Assembly (NCBI GenBank): GCA_963682025.1
Contig: OY821517.1
Location: 103,890,412-103,954,411 of the forward strand
Origin: Cordilura impudica
Lineage: Eukaryota > Arthropoda > Insecta > Diptera > Scathophagidae
DNA: 64,000 nucleotides
Reading direction: 5' to 3'
Positions 44,901-57,187 of the stretch are shown in pieces. Position 1 is the first letter of the stretch. Each line of letters starts with the position of its first letter. The position numbers and the translations under genes are program-made. The notes under the pieces are model-generated. The model was given only the letters and a program-made list of their open reading frames with translations. It was not told the DNA's origin and made no database searches.

Positions 44901-45018
44901 GTAGCATAATAAAAAAACCCAGGTTACAAATGAATAACATCCTCTGTGTATGGACATTCTTACTTACAAATATATCAAAAGCAGATATCGTTACTGGTAA
45001 TAGAACAAATAATAACTA
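41997..45018. other. AT-rich sequence, nothing firmly recognised
   Basis: About 3 kb with no coding motif I trust. The stretch 42510-42640 ('gggtggagcgacacgaagg' onward) is less AT-rich but short. Poly(T) runs at 42952, 43078 and 43412. Confidence 0.4.
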
Positions 45019-46322
45019 ATGGGTCCGCCAGCTAACGTTTTTTTTTTTTTTTCAACTAGTGCTTATTTCGTGAACGGTAATACTTAGCTCATATCTGATT
45101 TGACAGATAATTAGTTTTATCCTTCCGCTGAACGAATATGGTTGTGTATACGCTTGAACAACGCTGGGAAATATTGCGACATTACTTTGGAAGTCATGGT
45201 AATGTTGCAGAATGTGTGCGAAAATTGCGTACGGATTTTGGAAGAAGAGAAGCACCGTCAGCTCCGTATGTTCGTTATCTTGTGAAAAAAGTGAAAGAAA
45301 CTGGCATCCTCATCGATAAACCAAAGCGTGAAAAGCCAAAAACAGTGTGTACACCCGAGAATATTGCTGCTGTGGCAGAAAGTGTGCGTGAAGCGCCATC
45401 AACATCAATTCACCGTCGTTCTCAAGAATTGAAATTTCGGAGGCATCATTGAGACGAATTTTGTATAAAGACCTTGGTATGACACCATACAAAGTCCAAT
45501 TGATTCCGGAGTTGAAGCCAACGGACCATCCAATGCGTTTTCGCCTCGCTAAGTGGGCCTGCGATCGACTTACAGAAGATGCCGATTTTGCCAAAAAAAA
45601 ATCGTCTTTTCAGATGAAGCTCATTTTGATCTTGGCGGGTATGTAAACAAGCAACATTGTCGCATTTGGGGCACAGAAAACCCGCACGCATACATTGAAA
45701 AGCCGATACACCCAAAACGAGTCACTGTTTGGTGGGGATTTTGGTCCAGACGCATAATGGGGCCATTTTTCTTCGAAAATGAGCAAGGAGTGGCCGTTAC
45801 AGTTAATGGCGATCGTTATCGGGCCAAGCTGAACGAACTTTTGTTCACAAAAATTGAAGAGGAGTATATTGGCAACATTTGGTTACAACAGGATGGCGCT
45901 ACGTGCCACACAGCCGAAGCTACACTCGATGTTTTGCGCCCTGCGACCGCATTATCAGCCGCAGAGCTGATGTCGTTTGGGCACCTCGGAGCTGCGATTT
46001 GACACCGTTGGACTATTATTTGTGGGGTGCCCTCAAAGATAAGTGTTACGCCAAAAAGCCAGAGTCAATTGACGCTTTAAAGGACAATATTCGTGAAGCC
46101 ATTGGTGAAATACAGCTGCACACAATCGATAATGTGCTTAAAAATTTGACCGATCATGTAGGCTACTGCATGGCCAGCCGAGGCAGCCATTTGAATGAAA
46201 TTATTTTCATTATTAACCGGAAGGATTGTACTTTCAAATAAAAAAAGAAATTTGAGATAATATTCAATAATTTTTTTTTTTAGCATTTTCAAAAAAAAAA
46301 AGTTATTTGCGGACCCTTTATT
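45019..46322 (+). mobile_element. Tc1/mariner-type transposon, ~1.3 kb
   Basis: Left end GGGTCCGCCAGCTAACG followed by a T-run. Right end (reverse complement) GGGTCCGCAAATAACT followed by a T-run. TA-containing flanks ('actaat' and 'ttattata') agree with TA insertion, though the exact outer bases are blurred. Length and a single transposase gene are as expected. Confidence 0.75.
45138..46241 (+). pseudogene. Mariner/Tc1-type transposase, frameshifted
   Basis: Nearly the whole protein can be traced. The N-terminal helix-turn-helix is MVVYTLEQRWEILRHYFGSH (45138), then CTPENIAAVAESVREAPSTS and RRSQEL. In another frame LRRILYKDLGMTPYKVQLIP (45449). Then FSDEAHFDLGGYVNKQHCRI (45610, first Asp), KRVTVWWGFWSRRIMGPFFF, and WLQQDGATCHTAEATLDVLR (45885, second Asp). 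After another shift come RADVVWAPRSCDLTPLDYYL (45985, last Asp) and a C-terminus ending HLNEIIF near 46205. Frameshifts at about 45445, 45600 and 45940 inactivate it. The damage is light, so this copy is relatively young. Confidence 0.9.
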
Positions 46323-48035
46323 ATAAGCTATAAAATACCTAAAGCACAAATTTAGCACATCATTGTATACTTATAAGGCTGTTTAAATTATCGTAATTTA
46401 AAAGTTTTTTGAGTAATTTTATTTAAAAAAAAGTATTCTACCCACTGATAGTTACGGGTGCAAAAGTATACACAGGGTTAAAAAGAACACTTTCACCTTT
46501 CTCCGTATGGTATACGTTGTTCCCTTTTGTTTCCTAGAAGCTCTATTCCACTAAATTTGAAAGTTGACAAAATTATAGTAGTTTAGTAAATATTTCATAA
46601 CGCGCCTAATATTAAACGGTAGTGCTGTGATCACTTATAACACCTAAAGCCTACAACCCTCCCAACCTTGTAAAAAGGACGGCAGGTCATTATCGATGAT
46701 AACTTGTGAGTTGTAACCATTTATTTTTGATAAGAAAAAAAAAAAAATAAATCACCATTCTGAGATTAAAAAAACCGTTGAGTTTGACAGAATGCCTCGG
46801 CCATAGTTAGCAATAGTTTAACCTAATTTTTTGGCCAACTTAATCTGAATATATTAGCTAAAAAATGGCGTTAAAATTTTAAAAATCGGTGACAAAAAAT
46901 TAGACTTTTGGCCAATGAAATCAAAATTTCAGCCACAGTGGGGCATATGCAGAAATTTGAAATTTGTCACGAATATTATAGTTTTTCTGATGTTTTCTAA
47001 AAGTGTTTTCAATCATCAAAACGGAGCTACTATCTCCAATTCGAATAATTAAAGTAAGATAATAAGCAGCGTTGCTTTATGTATATCCACAGGAGTAATT
47101 AAATTATTCGCTTTCCATTTAAACCCGATACCCAATATTCGATTTTCGGTAGAACGCCAAATACATTGTGCGTGACATCTACACCTTTTATTGTTTAAAG
47201 TAAATTTTGTTTGTTTTTTTTTTAAGAAACAGATAGCTCATTTATGAGATCAATTTAAAAATCTATTTTCCCATTTGAAGCTAAAAATACTTCAATAATT
47301 TTATCAATTATTACTTCTTTCCGATATATTGATATTCATGCTAGCGCAGAAAGCCTTTCCTCACATATGGTATTATAAAAAAACCTTCTTTCTGCGGAAG
47401 CTTTTGTGACAGGAATGACAATTAAAATTTTTAGCAAAATAAATACCAGTAATTGCGTAACGATTTGACAATGCAAGTGGTAGTGTAACAACTCAGCGTA
47501 GAGTCAACGCAGAGGCGTTGTGATTTATAAAATAGCAATTTTACAGGTGGTTTACTAAATTGGGGCACAAGTGTTTTCGTGATAATTTCGAGCACGTGAG
47601 TTAATTTTTAACTACTGACGTCATTAATTAGAATTCGTTGTAAACGAAACATAACTTTTTATGTAAGTGTGTGAGTCAAAGTAAACTCACGCAACCATCT
47701 CTAGTAGACATCAAATTTATTTCTAACAGTAATTTAAATAATAAAGACAAAAGAGAGTAAAAAACAAACAAATTGATTTGTAGTTTGCTTTTTCAGCACA
47801 AGTTTTTAGCAACTGCAGAAAATCGCAGTGAATGCTGAAAAAGTTTTTTTTTTTTATTTATAAGCTAAAATCTTATATTAAAAGAGCATTTAAAAAATTT
47901 GCTTTGACCCGAAATTTGTTGAAACTCAATGTACATATCGAAAATACCGCCTTTATGGAGCACTTAAAAAAGCACATTCAAAATATTTTCAAAATATTTA
48001 TCTTCAAAAAGGAATGCAGTCACGTACTCAAATAA
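46323..48035. other. AT-rich spacer, nothing recognised
   Basis: About 1.7 kb without supported genes. An open lysine-rich frame at 47832-48035 looks fortuitous. Confidence 0.4.
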
Positions 48036-50436
48036 CACTGTCCAACAGCATTTTTGGAACAGAATAGCGACCCTATAGTTCTGAAAGGGCATATTGAGTA
48101 AATCATTTTTGTAGAACAAACTTATGGTCCAGCACGTCTGAGTATTTTTTTTACAGTGGGTCAAAGTTTTCATTTATTGGTCAAAGGAAGCATTATACTT
48201 TATGAAAAAAATGCTGTAAGTTAATGTCTGAGAGAATTCTTATGGTCAGAGTTGTATTGTGGAATTGTATGAGGATTATTTTTGTGGAAGATCTTAACCC
48301 TCTAACTGGTCTCTTTATGGGTCAATTTAACCCTTTTTTCTAGAAAATCAAAAAATATCCTTTAAAAAAGGACATTTAAGGATTAAAATATTCTACGAAA
48401 ATGTTTGCTGAAAAATTTCAGTGGGGGTCACCAAAGACACCATTGTTGTAAATAAAGCTCTTTATGCTTAATTAGTAAAATTATACACCAACATATACAA
48501 AACAGGTAAAAATGGCGTCAAGTTCGGCCGGGCCAAACACTGAGTTCTCGCGTCTAGTCAGCTGTGACTTACAAATCGGGTGTGATATTTATTAAAATTA
48601 ATAATAAAAAATAAAAGAAAAAATTCAAGCATAATTAAGCTACTAAAATTAATATAAAAAAGGAAAAATTAAAGCTTAAATAAGCATGGCGGATTCTGTT
48701 TGCAAATTAAGAGATTGGTTTTGTTTTATTTGTGGACATTTTACGCACCACCAAAGCAGAAGAAAGATATTGCCTACAATTGAAGAACCATATTTCCTTT
48801 TCTTTGGAATACGATTTTTATCTGAAGCTTGGATACCAAAAACCGTATGTACTACTTGCGAAAGTGGTCTTTTGACCTCGTACAAAGGCGGTACTAAGGC
48901 GCTGCCATTTTCTGCGCCTATTACATGGATTGAACCTGAAGATCACAAATCAGATACATGCTATTTCTGCGTAAATTACAAATTTGGTAGAAGCCAAAGG
49001 CACTACGCGACAATGACATTCGAAGCAACAAATAATGTCAGAGGTTCTAAATTATCTAAAGCTTCCACTGGACTCTTGCGCTTGGCGACTATTAATAGAT
49101 AGTTCAAAACACAGCTTAAAAGCAGTTTTACTGCACAATGGAAATCAGCATCCATCAATACCGGTTGCTTATTCCACAAAAAAGGAAGAAACATACGCAA
49201 ATATTTCAAATCTCTTAAATAAAATTGAATACTATAAATATAAATGGGAAGTATGCGCAGATTTCAAAATGATTGCAATATTGACTGGAATGCAAACAGG
49301 ATACATAAAATATATGTGCTTTCTTTGTAAATGGGATTCACGTGCTACCAGCAGCCATTATCATATTAAATATTTCGAAGAACGTAAAGAAAATATTATT
49401 GGTGACTTAAATGTAATCCATGAATCCCCTGTCCCAAAAGATAAGGTCATACTTCCACCGCTGCATATTAAGTTGGGCATGGTGAAAAATTTTATTAAAT
49501 GCTTAAATACACAAGGAAATGCTTTCAAACGCATTCAAACAATTTTCCCCAGATTATCTGCAGCAAAATTAAAAGAAGGTAACATGCGGTTTTAAGAAAT
49601 AATTTATTTCATTCAATGTAAATTACCTTTTCTAGGAATGCTCGTTGGACCCGATATAAGAAAGTTATTACAAGATGAAGAATTTTGAAATTTGAAAGGT
49701 TTCATCAGGATATAAAGGTATTGGAAGAAAGATTCAAAGGGAAATCCCATGTAATGCTTGCTGAATACGTATGGGGCTTGTACAGAAACCTTGACCCATC
49801 GGAACATTCACGTCAAGCTAAATACAGGAAAGCGTATTAAGTCTAATCTTTAATCCATTGTCATACTACTGCTATTTCCCAATTCCCTTTTACTCGAAAA
49901 TTTGAAGCAAAAAATAAATATATACATACTATAATAAACCAGTATTAAAACAAAATTATAATTTTTTTATAGAAGTTGGCGTGTAATTTTGCCAATTAAT
50001 CGTAGAGAGCTTTATTTGCAACAATGGTGTCTTTGGTGACCCCCACTGAAATTTTTCGGCAAACATTTTCGTAGAATATTTTAATCCTTAAATGTCCTTT
50101 TTTTAAAGGATATTTTTTGATTTTCTCGAAAAGAAGGGTCAAATTGACCCATAAATAGACTAGTTAGGGGGTTAAGATCTTCCACAAAAATAATCTAACA
50201 CAATTCCACAATACAACTCTGACCATAAGAATTCTCTCAGACATTATCTTACAGCATTTTTTTCATAAAGTATAATGCTTCCTTTGACCAATAAATGAAA
50301 ACTTTGACCCACTGTAAAAAAATACTCAGACGTGCTGGACCATAAGTTTGTTCTACAAAAATGATCAACATACTCTTTCAGAATTATGGGGACGCTATTC
50401 TGTTCCATTCAAAAAGTCGTAATTTGTTGGACAGTG
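48036..50436 (+). mobile_element. TIR transposon with CACTG ends
   Basis: Left end CACTGTCCAACA at 48036. The right end is its mirror, TGTTGGACAGTG, ending at 50436. TAA lies directly outside both ends, a 3-bp duplication. The inverted arms are long (about 48036-48455 against 50010-50436) and well matched, for example 'tgaccataagaattctctca' in mirror. Between them is a plus-strand gene remnant. CACTG termini with a 3-bp duplication are suggestive of the CACTA/CMC group, but the superfamily is not established here. Confidence 0.8.
48686..49840 (+). pseudogene. Transposase-like gene of the CACTG element
   Basis: The N-terminal frame (48686-49102) starts ATGGCGGATTCTGTTTG and encodes a Cys-rich segment: WFCFICGHFTHHQ, TVCTTCESGL, DTCYFCVN, a probable zinc-binding domain. 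After a frame change, 49035-49595 reads CAWRLLIDSSKHSLKAVLLH, IPVAYSTKKEETYANISNLL, YKWEVCADFKMIAILTGMQT, YMCFLCKWDSRA, VILPPLHIKLGMVKNFIKCL and FPRLSAAKLKEG. A last piece (49698-49838) reads RFHQDIKVLEERFKGKSHVM and LAEYVWGLYRNLD, ending in TAA. I recognise these blocks as a widespread anonymous arthropod and hydrozoan protein family. The intact family has about 150 more residues before RFHQDI, so there is an internal deletion and the gene is dead. Confidence 0.7.
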
Positions 50437-51183
50437 TAATTGAAGTTGATGGTGCCATAATAATATTTTTACTTTTGGAAGACTTAACAAAAATTATAAG
50501 CTGTCGAAATATCTAAATTTTCACGCAAAATTTGTAAAAATTATTTGACTTTAATTTCCTTCCACCCGGTAACAAACAAAGGATAATGTTAAGCTTTTTA
50601 ATTAATACTCACTTTTGGTAAATTTCAACCCTTTGTGCATATGCTGAAATGCTGTCTATATTAACGGAGTGCTTCAGATTCATAATCTACACTGTCTTCG
50701 TATTTTAATCGCTTTAAGTCCTGAAACTGTCATTTAAATCATAACAAGCGTCTAGCAGCCGTCATGGTTCGTTTGTTACAATATGCTTTTTTTATTGTGA
50801 TTATTAGTCTCGTCTAAAGTATTTACCAATATTTAATAACAAAGAAATTGCATTACTACGGAAACTGAATGAAAATGAACAATAAATATGCTCATTAAAT
50901 GTTTCCACATTTTTAAATAGAATTGTTTTTGTCTGCATAATCGTCTGACAATCAATGTACAGTGAAACAGAGGAAAAATCGGACAAAGCTCTCATAAACG
51001 TTGTTTAAAAAAAATAAATAAAAAGAATTGCATAAATTAATTTTTTTTTTAATATTTTAGATTATAAATATGTAAAAAAAAATATTTTACAATTTATAAA
51101 ATTATAAGAAATATTAAGAATTTTTCAAACAAGAATGCACAAAAAATATTCAGTTGCATTCTACGAGTGTAAGACATAAAAAA
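50437..51183. other. AT-rich spacer, nothing recognised
   Basis: No gene or repeat end recognised. Confidence 0.4.
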
Positions 51184-51911
51184 ACAAGTAAGAAAATTAT
51201 AGTTGGTCTAGATGGTCTTCGGTCCAACTAATTTGATATAGAAAGTAAGCATAAACCAATTTTGAGTGGCATTGTTATTAATTTTTTTGGCTGCAGATAT
51301 GAAAAAGTTCATATCGGATGCTACATTTATATGGGGACTAGGTCTAAAAATGGACCGAGCCTGACCATATTCGGTAAAGTTACTTATGTTTTGAAAAAAT
51401 ATACACAAACCAAATTTGAGAAAAATTTCTGCAATATTCTTGTTTTTTGATAGACTTAAGTGAAGAATGGGAAGCAGCACTATATGGGGCCTACGACTAA
51501 GAGTTGTCCAATAGGGATCATTTTTGGACTACTGATTAATAGATGTAATAAATACGTACAAACCCAATTTGACTAAGATTTATATGATAATTTGGATCTT
51601 ATGACAATTTAAGTCGTTTCATAGGGTTCATTTGTATGGGGGCTAGGTCTGACCATGGACCAACTCTCACCAATTTCAATATCCTATGGCCGATAAAAGT
51701 TTATATACCACAAATCTCATCGAAATATATTCATATTTGCGACCTGCAGTTTGATTACAAGCTTTACGTGGACACACAGATGGACGGACGGACGGACATC
51801 GTTAAATCGAATCAGCTAGTGATTCTGATTCGATTGGTATAATAAAAGATGGGTCTAGGTCAAATATTTTTGGTAGTTACAAATAGCAGCACAATGCCAT
51901 TATACCCAAAC
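51184..51911 (-). mobile_element. Helentron, near full-length
   Basis: Minus-oriented: 'acaagtaagaaaattatagt', the hairpin region deleted after 'ggtctagatggtc', a typical interior, a short GGAC tract (51783-51797), and a truncated 5' end at 'cattatacccaaacc'. Confidence 0.75.
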
Positions 51912-53329
51912 CTTTCGATTCAGAGCCGGGGAGATTTATCTCGCAATACTACACGTTAATCCATTAGCCCATCTGTTATCCGTTATGTCAGCGGTGCGAA
52001 GTTTAAGTTCCAGCTTGCACGATTCCAGAGTATTACAACACATTCCAAATCCACTGGAATCTGTAAGGTAGTCCACTGTCTTGCCAGCGCGGGAGCAAAG
52101 TTGTATCATAAAGTTACTGGTCCGCCAGTGACGGTTGATACTTCGCCCATGCCTATATCCTACCTCCACGTGGTGCTCCCGGGCAACGCTAGGCAAAGCC
52201 GGTTAATTCTGGTGATTATTCCTAGCGGCTAAAGGTTAAGGTCAGGTCCACCAAGTACTATTCTTTTTGGGGAATAACTTGGTAGTGGCTAGTATGCGGC
52301 CAGGCTGGCTACGAAGCCTTACCTGAGGCTATAAATAGGTACCACGGGTAAGCTATCAAGCCCAAGGTTACCTCACGGAGTCTTCATTGTCAAAGACAGC
52401 ATAAGCAAAAACACAAAACTGGAGGTGTCGAAACCTACCAGATGAAATGGTTGTCACATCCCATAATTGTGTAGGTGTCCCAAGGTGAAATGAAGTAATG
52501 TAGGTAAGATGGTAAGATGGTACATGAGCGAAAGGAGACCGGGTGTGGGTGCGTCAGTTGTCCTGACAAGATACCATGACGGAGGAATGGAGCAAGAGTG
52601 TGGGTCGAAGACAAGTCGAAGGCGTTTGAGACAGGCGCGCATGTCAATACAGCGTCCAAGACAAATCGGAGACCAGTTGAAAAGCAAATTACCGAAAGTT
52701 GACGTAAGTATCATCTAGCATGATGGCGCCGATTACTAAGTTCGGAGCGTAGTAGACGGAGGCAGGCATGAGCCGAAAAGTTCGAAGCTGTGAATGGATG
52801 AGCTAGTACCAATCCTATCAAAGATGGCCATTGCAGTAGAATAAGTAGGCAAGAGGGTCAGATGGAAGATGAGTCCAAGAACGCTTGAGTCATTGACAAT
52901 ACAGTGTTTCGCGGACGAAACGGAAGTCGGTTGAAATGTTGGTAATGAACGTTTACATATCAGGGCCAACTGATAATAACAGCTAGTAAGAACGAGCGTA
53001 GTAGACAAATGGACGGTTATTGGAAGTATGTGTTTTTGCAAGTGCTGCCGATGACCGAGGACAATGTGTTGTACCCTTAAATAGTTTTTTGGGAACGGCC
53101 CCTCGGGGAGTTTCGTGGTGGCTGTGGTAGCCCAAAATCGCGGGAAGAACACAGTTCGATGTGGAGTTGCATTTCAACCAACCGGGTCTACGACCCATAG
53201 GCTTTTAGATCGGGCCAATCCAATAGCAAAGGAAGGAGTTTATGCCAAAACAATTCTCCTAGTTTGCTACCATCTAAGGAAGGGGCGCCAGTGGATGCCT
53301 TGTATCGCACTCAGTGCTAAGCACACCGT
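51912..53329. other. GC-richer block of unknown origin
   Basis: Composition is clearly less AT-rich than the neighbours. There are short open frames on both strands but none with a recognised motif. Two stretches (about 52500-52710 and 52830-52970) share diverged words such as 'gtaggtaagatggtaagatg' versus 'gtaggcaagagggtcagatg' and 'caatacagcgtccaagacaa' versus 'caatacagtgtttcgcggac', suggesting an old internal duplication. Lying downstream of the RNase H remnant on the minus strand, it may be the 3' part of the same retrotransposon. Confidence 0.35.
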
Positions 53330-53690
53330 GTGGTTAAGTCAGCATGACAGGAGCGCACGTAAAACCCAAGAGACTTCTGTCTTGCCAGCGCATCATCATT
53401 GCAGTTTCCCGGTATATTCCTATGCTCTGGGATCCATATGAGTCTGATATTGAGCTGTTTGGCTATCTCATTAAAGGACGTGCGGCAGTTAAAGGCGATT
53501 CTCTTTTTCAGGAACATTGATCCATGGATTCTTCCGCGGCTTGACTATCAGAGTAGATATTCCGGCCCAGAAAATCAGCAACTTCTTTTATTGCCAGAAC
53601 CTCTGCCTAATATCTACTGCAGTGGCTTGGTAACCTTCGAGTCATATTTAGTTCAAGCTCCCCTGAATAGACTCCGAAACCAACATGACA
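53330..53690 (-). pseudogene. RNase H domain of a non-LTR retrotransposon
   Basis: The minus strand reads AEVLAIKEVADFLGRNIYSD and SQAAEESMDQCS, and after a stop FNCRTSFNEIAKQLNIRLIW and IPEHRNIPGNCNDDALARQK. These correspond to the RNase H blocks QAEV.AI, (Y/I)SDSQAA (catalytic Asp), and W(V/I)PGH..I.GN..AD.LAR. RNase H after the reverse transcriptase is typical of I, R1 and LOA-type LINEs. In this copy the PGH Gly is changed to Glu and a stop separates the halves. No reverse transcriptase remains upstream within recognisable distance. Confidence 0.75.
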
Positions 53691-53989
53691 ATGTTAATAT
53701 AGATAAAGCTAAAATTAAAAACGAAAAACTTAGCTTGTTCATACTAACTCCCGTATAAAAATAAAAAATTCTCGTTTTCTTTTCTTTCACATATTTGAGT
53801 TAAATAGGTGATTAGGCATGAGTTGAAGAAATAGACAGAAGGTTGCGCACGATGAACAGGTCGTGTTGTTCGAAAGTGGCTACTCCATCAGCACTGTCTT
53901 AATTTTTTTTTCCCCATATTTCTCTTACATTATAAAATTATTATATATTCTTTTATTAGAAAATATACACATGATCTCAAACTGAACAA

Positions 53990-54138
53990 TAGCCAGAAAA
54001 TTATAGTCGGTCTAGACAGACTATTCGATACCTTATGCCAGGCGCTTAGGTCCAAATAATTAGATAAAAAAAATAAGCATAAACAATTTTTTTAAATGTT
54101 TTTACTTTCGGATATGAAAAAGTTCATGTTGTATATAT
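53990..54138 (-). mobile_element. Helentron 3'-end fragment, older subfamily
   Basis: 'gaaaattatagtcggtctag', 'cgataccttatgccaggcg', 'taagcataaac', 'ctttcggatatgaaaaagtt', ending at the Helitron insertion at 54142. It shares the variant words 'gcgcttaggtcca' and 'actttcggatatg' with the split copy at 55528-58498. Confidence 0.7.
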
Positions 54139-54141
54139 TCA

Positions 54142-55504
54142 CTAGATGTAACCCGGTGTGCCTCCCTACAATTATCAGATATTTCGGCATTCCTACCCGG
54201 GAGCAAGGTACATATAGCTGCCCATGAGAAGAATATGGATTTTCCAAATTAGATCTGGCAACACTTAACTATTGGCCTTGAACTTAAAATATTATTTGGC
54301 AATTTTTCTTTTTATCCATTTTTGATTTTGCCTATTTTTGATTTTGAAGATTTTTATTGTTTGAGCGAGTTTTATTTTTCGCAATTTTTCGGTTTGGCGA
54401 TTCTTGATTTTGGCGATATATTTTCCACGAAAAATCACATTGATAACTAATGTACTTCTCAAAAGACTGTCGCTTTTGTAGTACTTCATATTATTTATAT
54501 AGGAGGTGCAACGCCTACTAATCCCATCCCACCTAATTTTTATTGGACTATTCACTTTAATATCGGATGGACTCGTGCAAAATGTTGAGTCTTTCCCTTT
54601 TATAGTACACCAGTTATATGATATTTGATATCTACTTTTCATGGGCGGTGCTACGCCCACTTCTTCGATCACGCCCATTTTGTTGTGCGACTAATCATAC
54701 AAGGAACCTATGGACTCACGCAAGGCCACAAAGCTCTCTCTTTTACAGTACTCCAGATATATGACAATAAATATTTACTTTGCATGGGGTGTACCACGCC
54801 CATTGGTGTGAACCCGCCAATTTTTTGTGCGACTACTCATACTAAGATCTGATGGTGTCGTGCAAAGTGTCAAAGCTTTCCTTCTGTAGTACACCAGTTA
54901 TATGATATCATATATTTACTTTGTACAGGCGATTCCACGCCCACTGCTCCGATCACGCCCATTTTATGTCTAACTAATCACATGAATAACTTATGGGCTC
55001 ACACAAAATCCCAAGACTCTCACTATAACAGTACTCCAGATATACGGCATTTTATATATAATTTGTATGGCAGGTGCCACGCCTATTGTTCAGATACTGC
55101 CCATTTTTTGTCCGACTACTCACGTTAATAATAGGTGACATCAGACAAATTTGAAAAGCTCTCTCTATCACAGTACTTGAGATATATTATATTGAATTAT
55201 TACTTGTGGGGAGGTATCACGCCCATCCGATCCCGCCGAATTCCGGCGTAGCTACTAATATCAACAATCAATTTTCAAAGCTCTCCCTATCATAGTACTC
55301 AATATATATGATATTAAAAATTTACTTTGTGTGGCAGGTGCCACGCCCACTAAAACTATTTAAAAAATTATAGCCTATAACACTTTCTATATCCGCAGTA
55401 AGACTCTGTGAAAATTTCAGGAAGATCAGATGAGTAGTTACGGAGATTACATCCTACAAACAAACAAACAAACACACATGATCTCTTTATAATATTAGTA
55501 TAGA
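54142..55504 (-). mobile_element. Classical Helitron, second copy
   Basis: Minus strand: 5' end TCTATACTAATATTATAAAG at 55504, 3' end with CTAG at 54142. Contains the same ~142-bp tandem array (boxes at about 54505, 54646, 54789, 54931, 55073, 55207, 55338) and a helicase trace at 54171-54290. The terminal hairpin is damaged ('gtgcctccctaca' in place of 'gtgcttcgctacacc'). Confidence 0.8.
54171..54290 (-). pseudogene. Helitron helicase C-terminus trace
   Basis: Minus-strand equivalent of 40380-40492: it contains SHGQLYVPCSRVGMPKYLII. The terminal TKNIVY region is deleted, where the sequence jumps directly into the Helitron 3' end. Confidence 0.65.
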
Positions 55505-55569
55505 TATACAAATGATCTCAAACCGAACAATAACAAGAAAATTATAGTCGGCGCTTAGGTCCACCTAAT

Positions 55570-56370
55570 TATACCCTATACCACTATGTGGTTTGGGTAT
55601 AATGAATTTGTGCTGCTGTTTGTAACAACCAAAAATATTTGACCTAGACTCATCTTTAATTATACCGATCGAATCAGAATCACTTTCTGAGTTGATTTAA
55701 CCATGTCCGTCCATCCGTCCGTCCGTCCGTGCGTCCGCCCGTCCGTCTGTGTGTCCATGTAAACCTTTTAATCAAACTGCAAGTCGCATATATGAATATA
55801 TTTTGATGAAATTTGGTATATAAGCTTTTATCGGCCGTGGGATGAACGCTATTGAAATTGGTGAGAATCGGTCCATGTTCAGACCTAGCCCCCATACAAA
55901 TTACGGCTATGAAATCGACATAAATTGTCATAAAATCCTAATTGTCATATAGCTCTTACTCAAAATGGGTTTATATGCGTTCATTACATCCGTTAATGAG
56001 TAGTCCAAAAATGATCCCTTTGGCCCCATATAGAGCTGCTTCCCGATTTTCACTTAAATCTATCAAAAAACAAAAATATTGCACAGATTCTTCTCAAATT
56101 TTGTTTGTATATATTTTTGCAAAATACAAGAGACTTTACCAAACTTGATCAGGATCGGTCCATTTTAGGACCTAGTTCCTATATAGATATAGCATCCGAT
56201 ATGAACTTTTTCATATCTGCAGCCAAAAAAATTAATAAAAATCCCACTCAAATTTGGTTTTTGCTTATTTTCTATGTCCAGTTAGTTGGGCCTAAGAGAT
56301 TGGGTTTCTAAACGCATGGTATAGGGTATCGTATAGTCGGTCTAGACCGACTATAATTTTCTTACTTGTT
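55570..56370 (+). mobile_element. DINE-1-like Helentron, full-length
   Basis: TATACCCTATACCACTATG to CTTACTTGTT, (GTCC)n-like tract 55705-55745. Inserted in the older minus-strand Helentron between 'cacctaat' and 'agatatagaa'. Confidence 0.85.
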
Positions 56371-56412
56371 AGATATAGAAAATAAGCATAAACAAAACTT
56401 GAGTGGAATTTT

Positions 56413-57187
56413 TATACCCTATACCACTATGTGGTTTGGGTATAATGACTTTGTGCTGCTGTTTGTAACAACCAAAAATATTTGACCTACACCCATCTTT
56501 AATTATACCGATCGAATCAGAATCACTATCTGATTCGATTTAACGATGTCCGTTCGTCCGTCCGTCTGTGTGTCCATGTAAAGTTTGTAATCAAACTGCA
56601 GGTCGCAAATATGAATATATTTTGACGAAATTTTGTACTTGATCTTTTGTCGGCCATGGGATGAACGCTGTTGAAATTGGTGAGAATTGGTCCATGTTCA
56701 GACCTAGTCCCCATACAAATGACCCCTATGAAATCAACATATATTGCCATAAGATGCAAATTATCATTCAAATCTTAGTCGAATTGGGTTTATATGTATA
56801 TTCATTAATCAGTAGTCCAAAAATGATCCCTATTGGATAACTCTTAATCATAGGCACCATTTAGAGCTCTTCCCGATCTTCACTTAAATCTATCAAAAAA
56901 CAAAAATATTGCACTGATAATTCTCAAATTTTGTTTGAATATATTTTTGCAAAATACAAGAGACTTTACCAAACATGGTCAGGATCGGTCCATTTTTGGC
57001 CCTAGTCCCCATATAGATATAGCATCCGATATGAACTTTTTCATATCTGCAGCCGAAAAAAATAATAAAAATCGCACTCAAATTTGGTTTATGCTTATTT
57101 TCTATATCCAGTTAGTTGGGCCTGAGAGATAGGGTCTCTACACGCATGGTATAGGGTATCATATAGTCGGTATAGACCGACTATAAT
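56413..57187 (+). mobile_element. Helentron lacking its last bases
   Basis: Full 5' end and interior, but it stops at 'gtatagaccgactataatt' without the CTTACTTGTT end. The next copy begins immediately. Confidence 0.8.
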
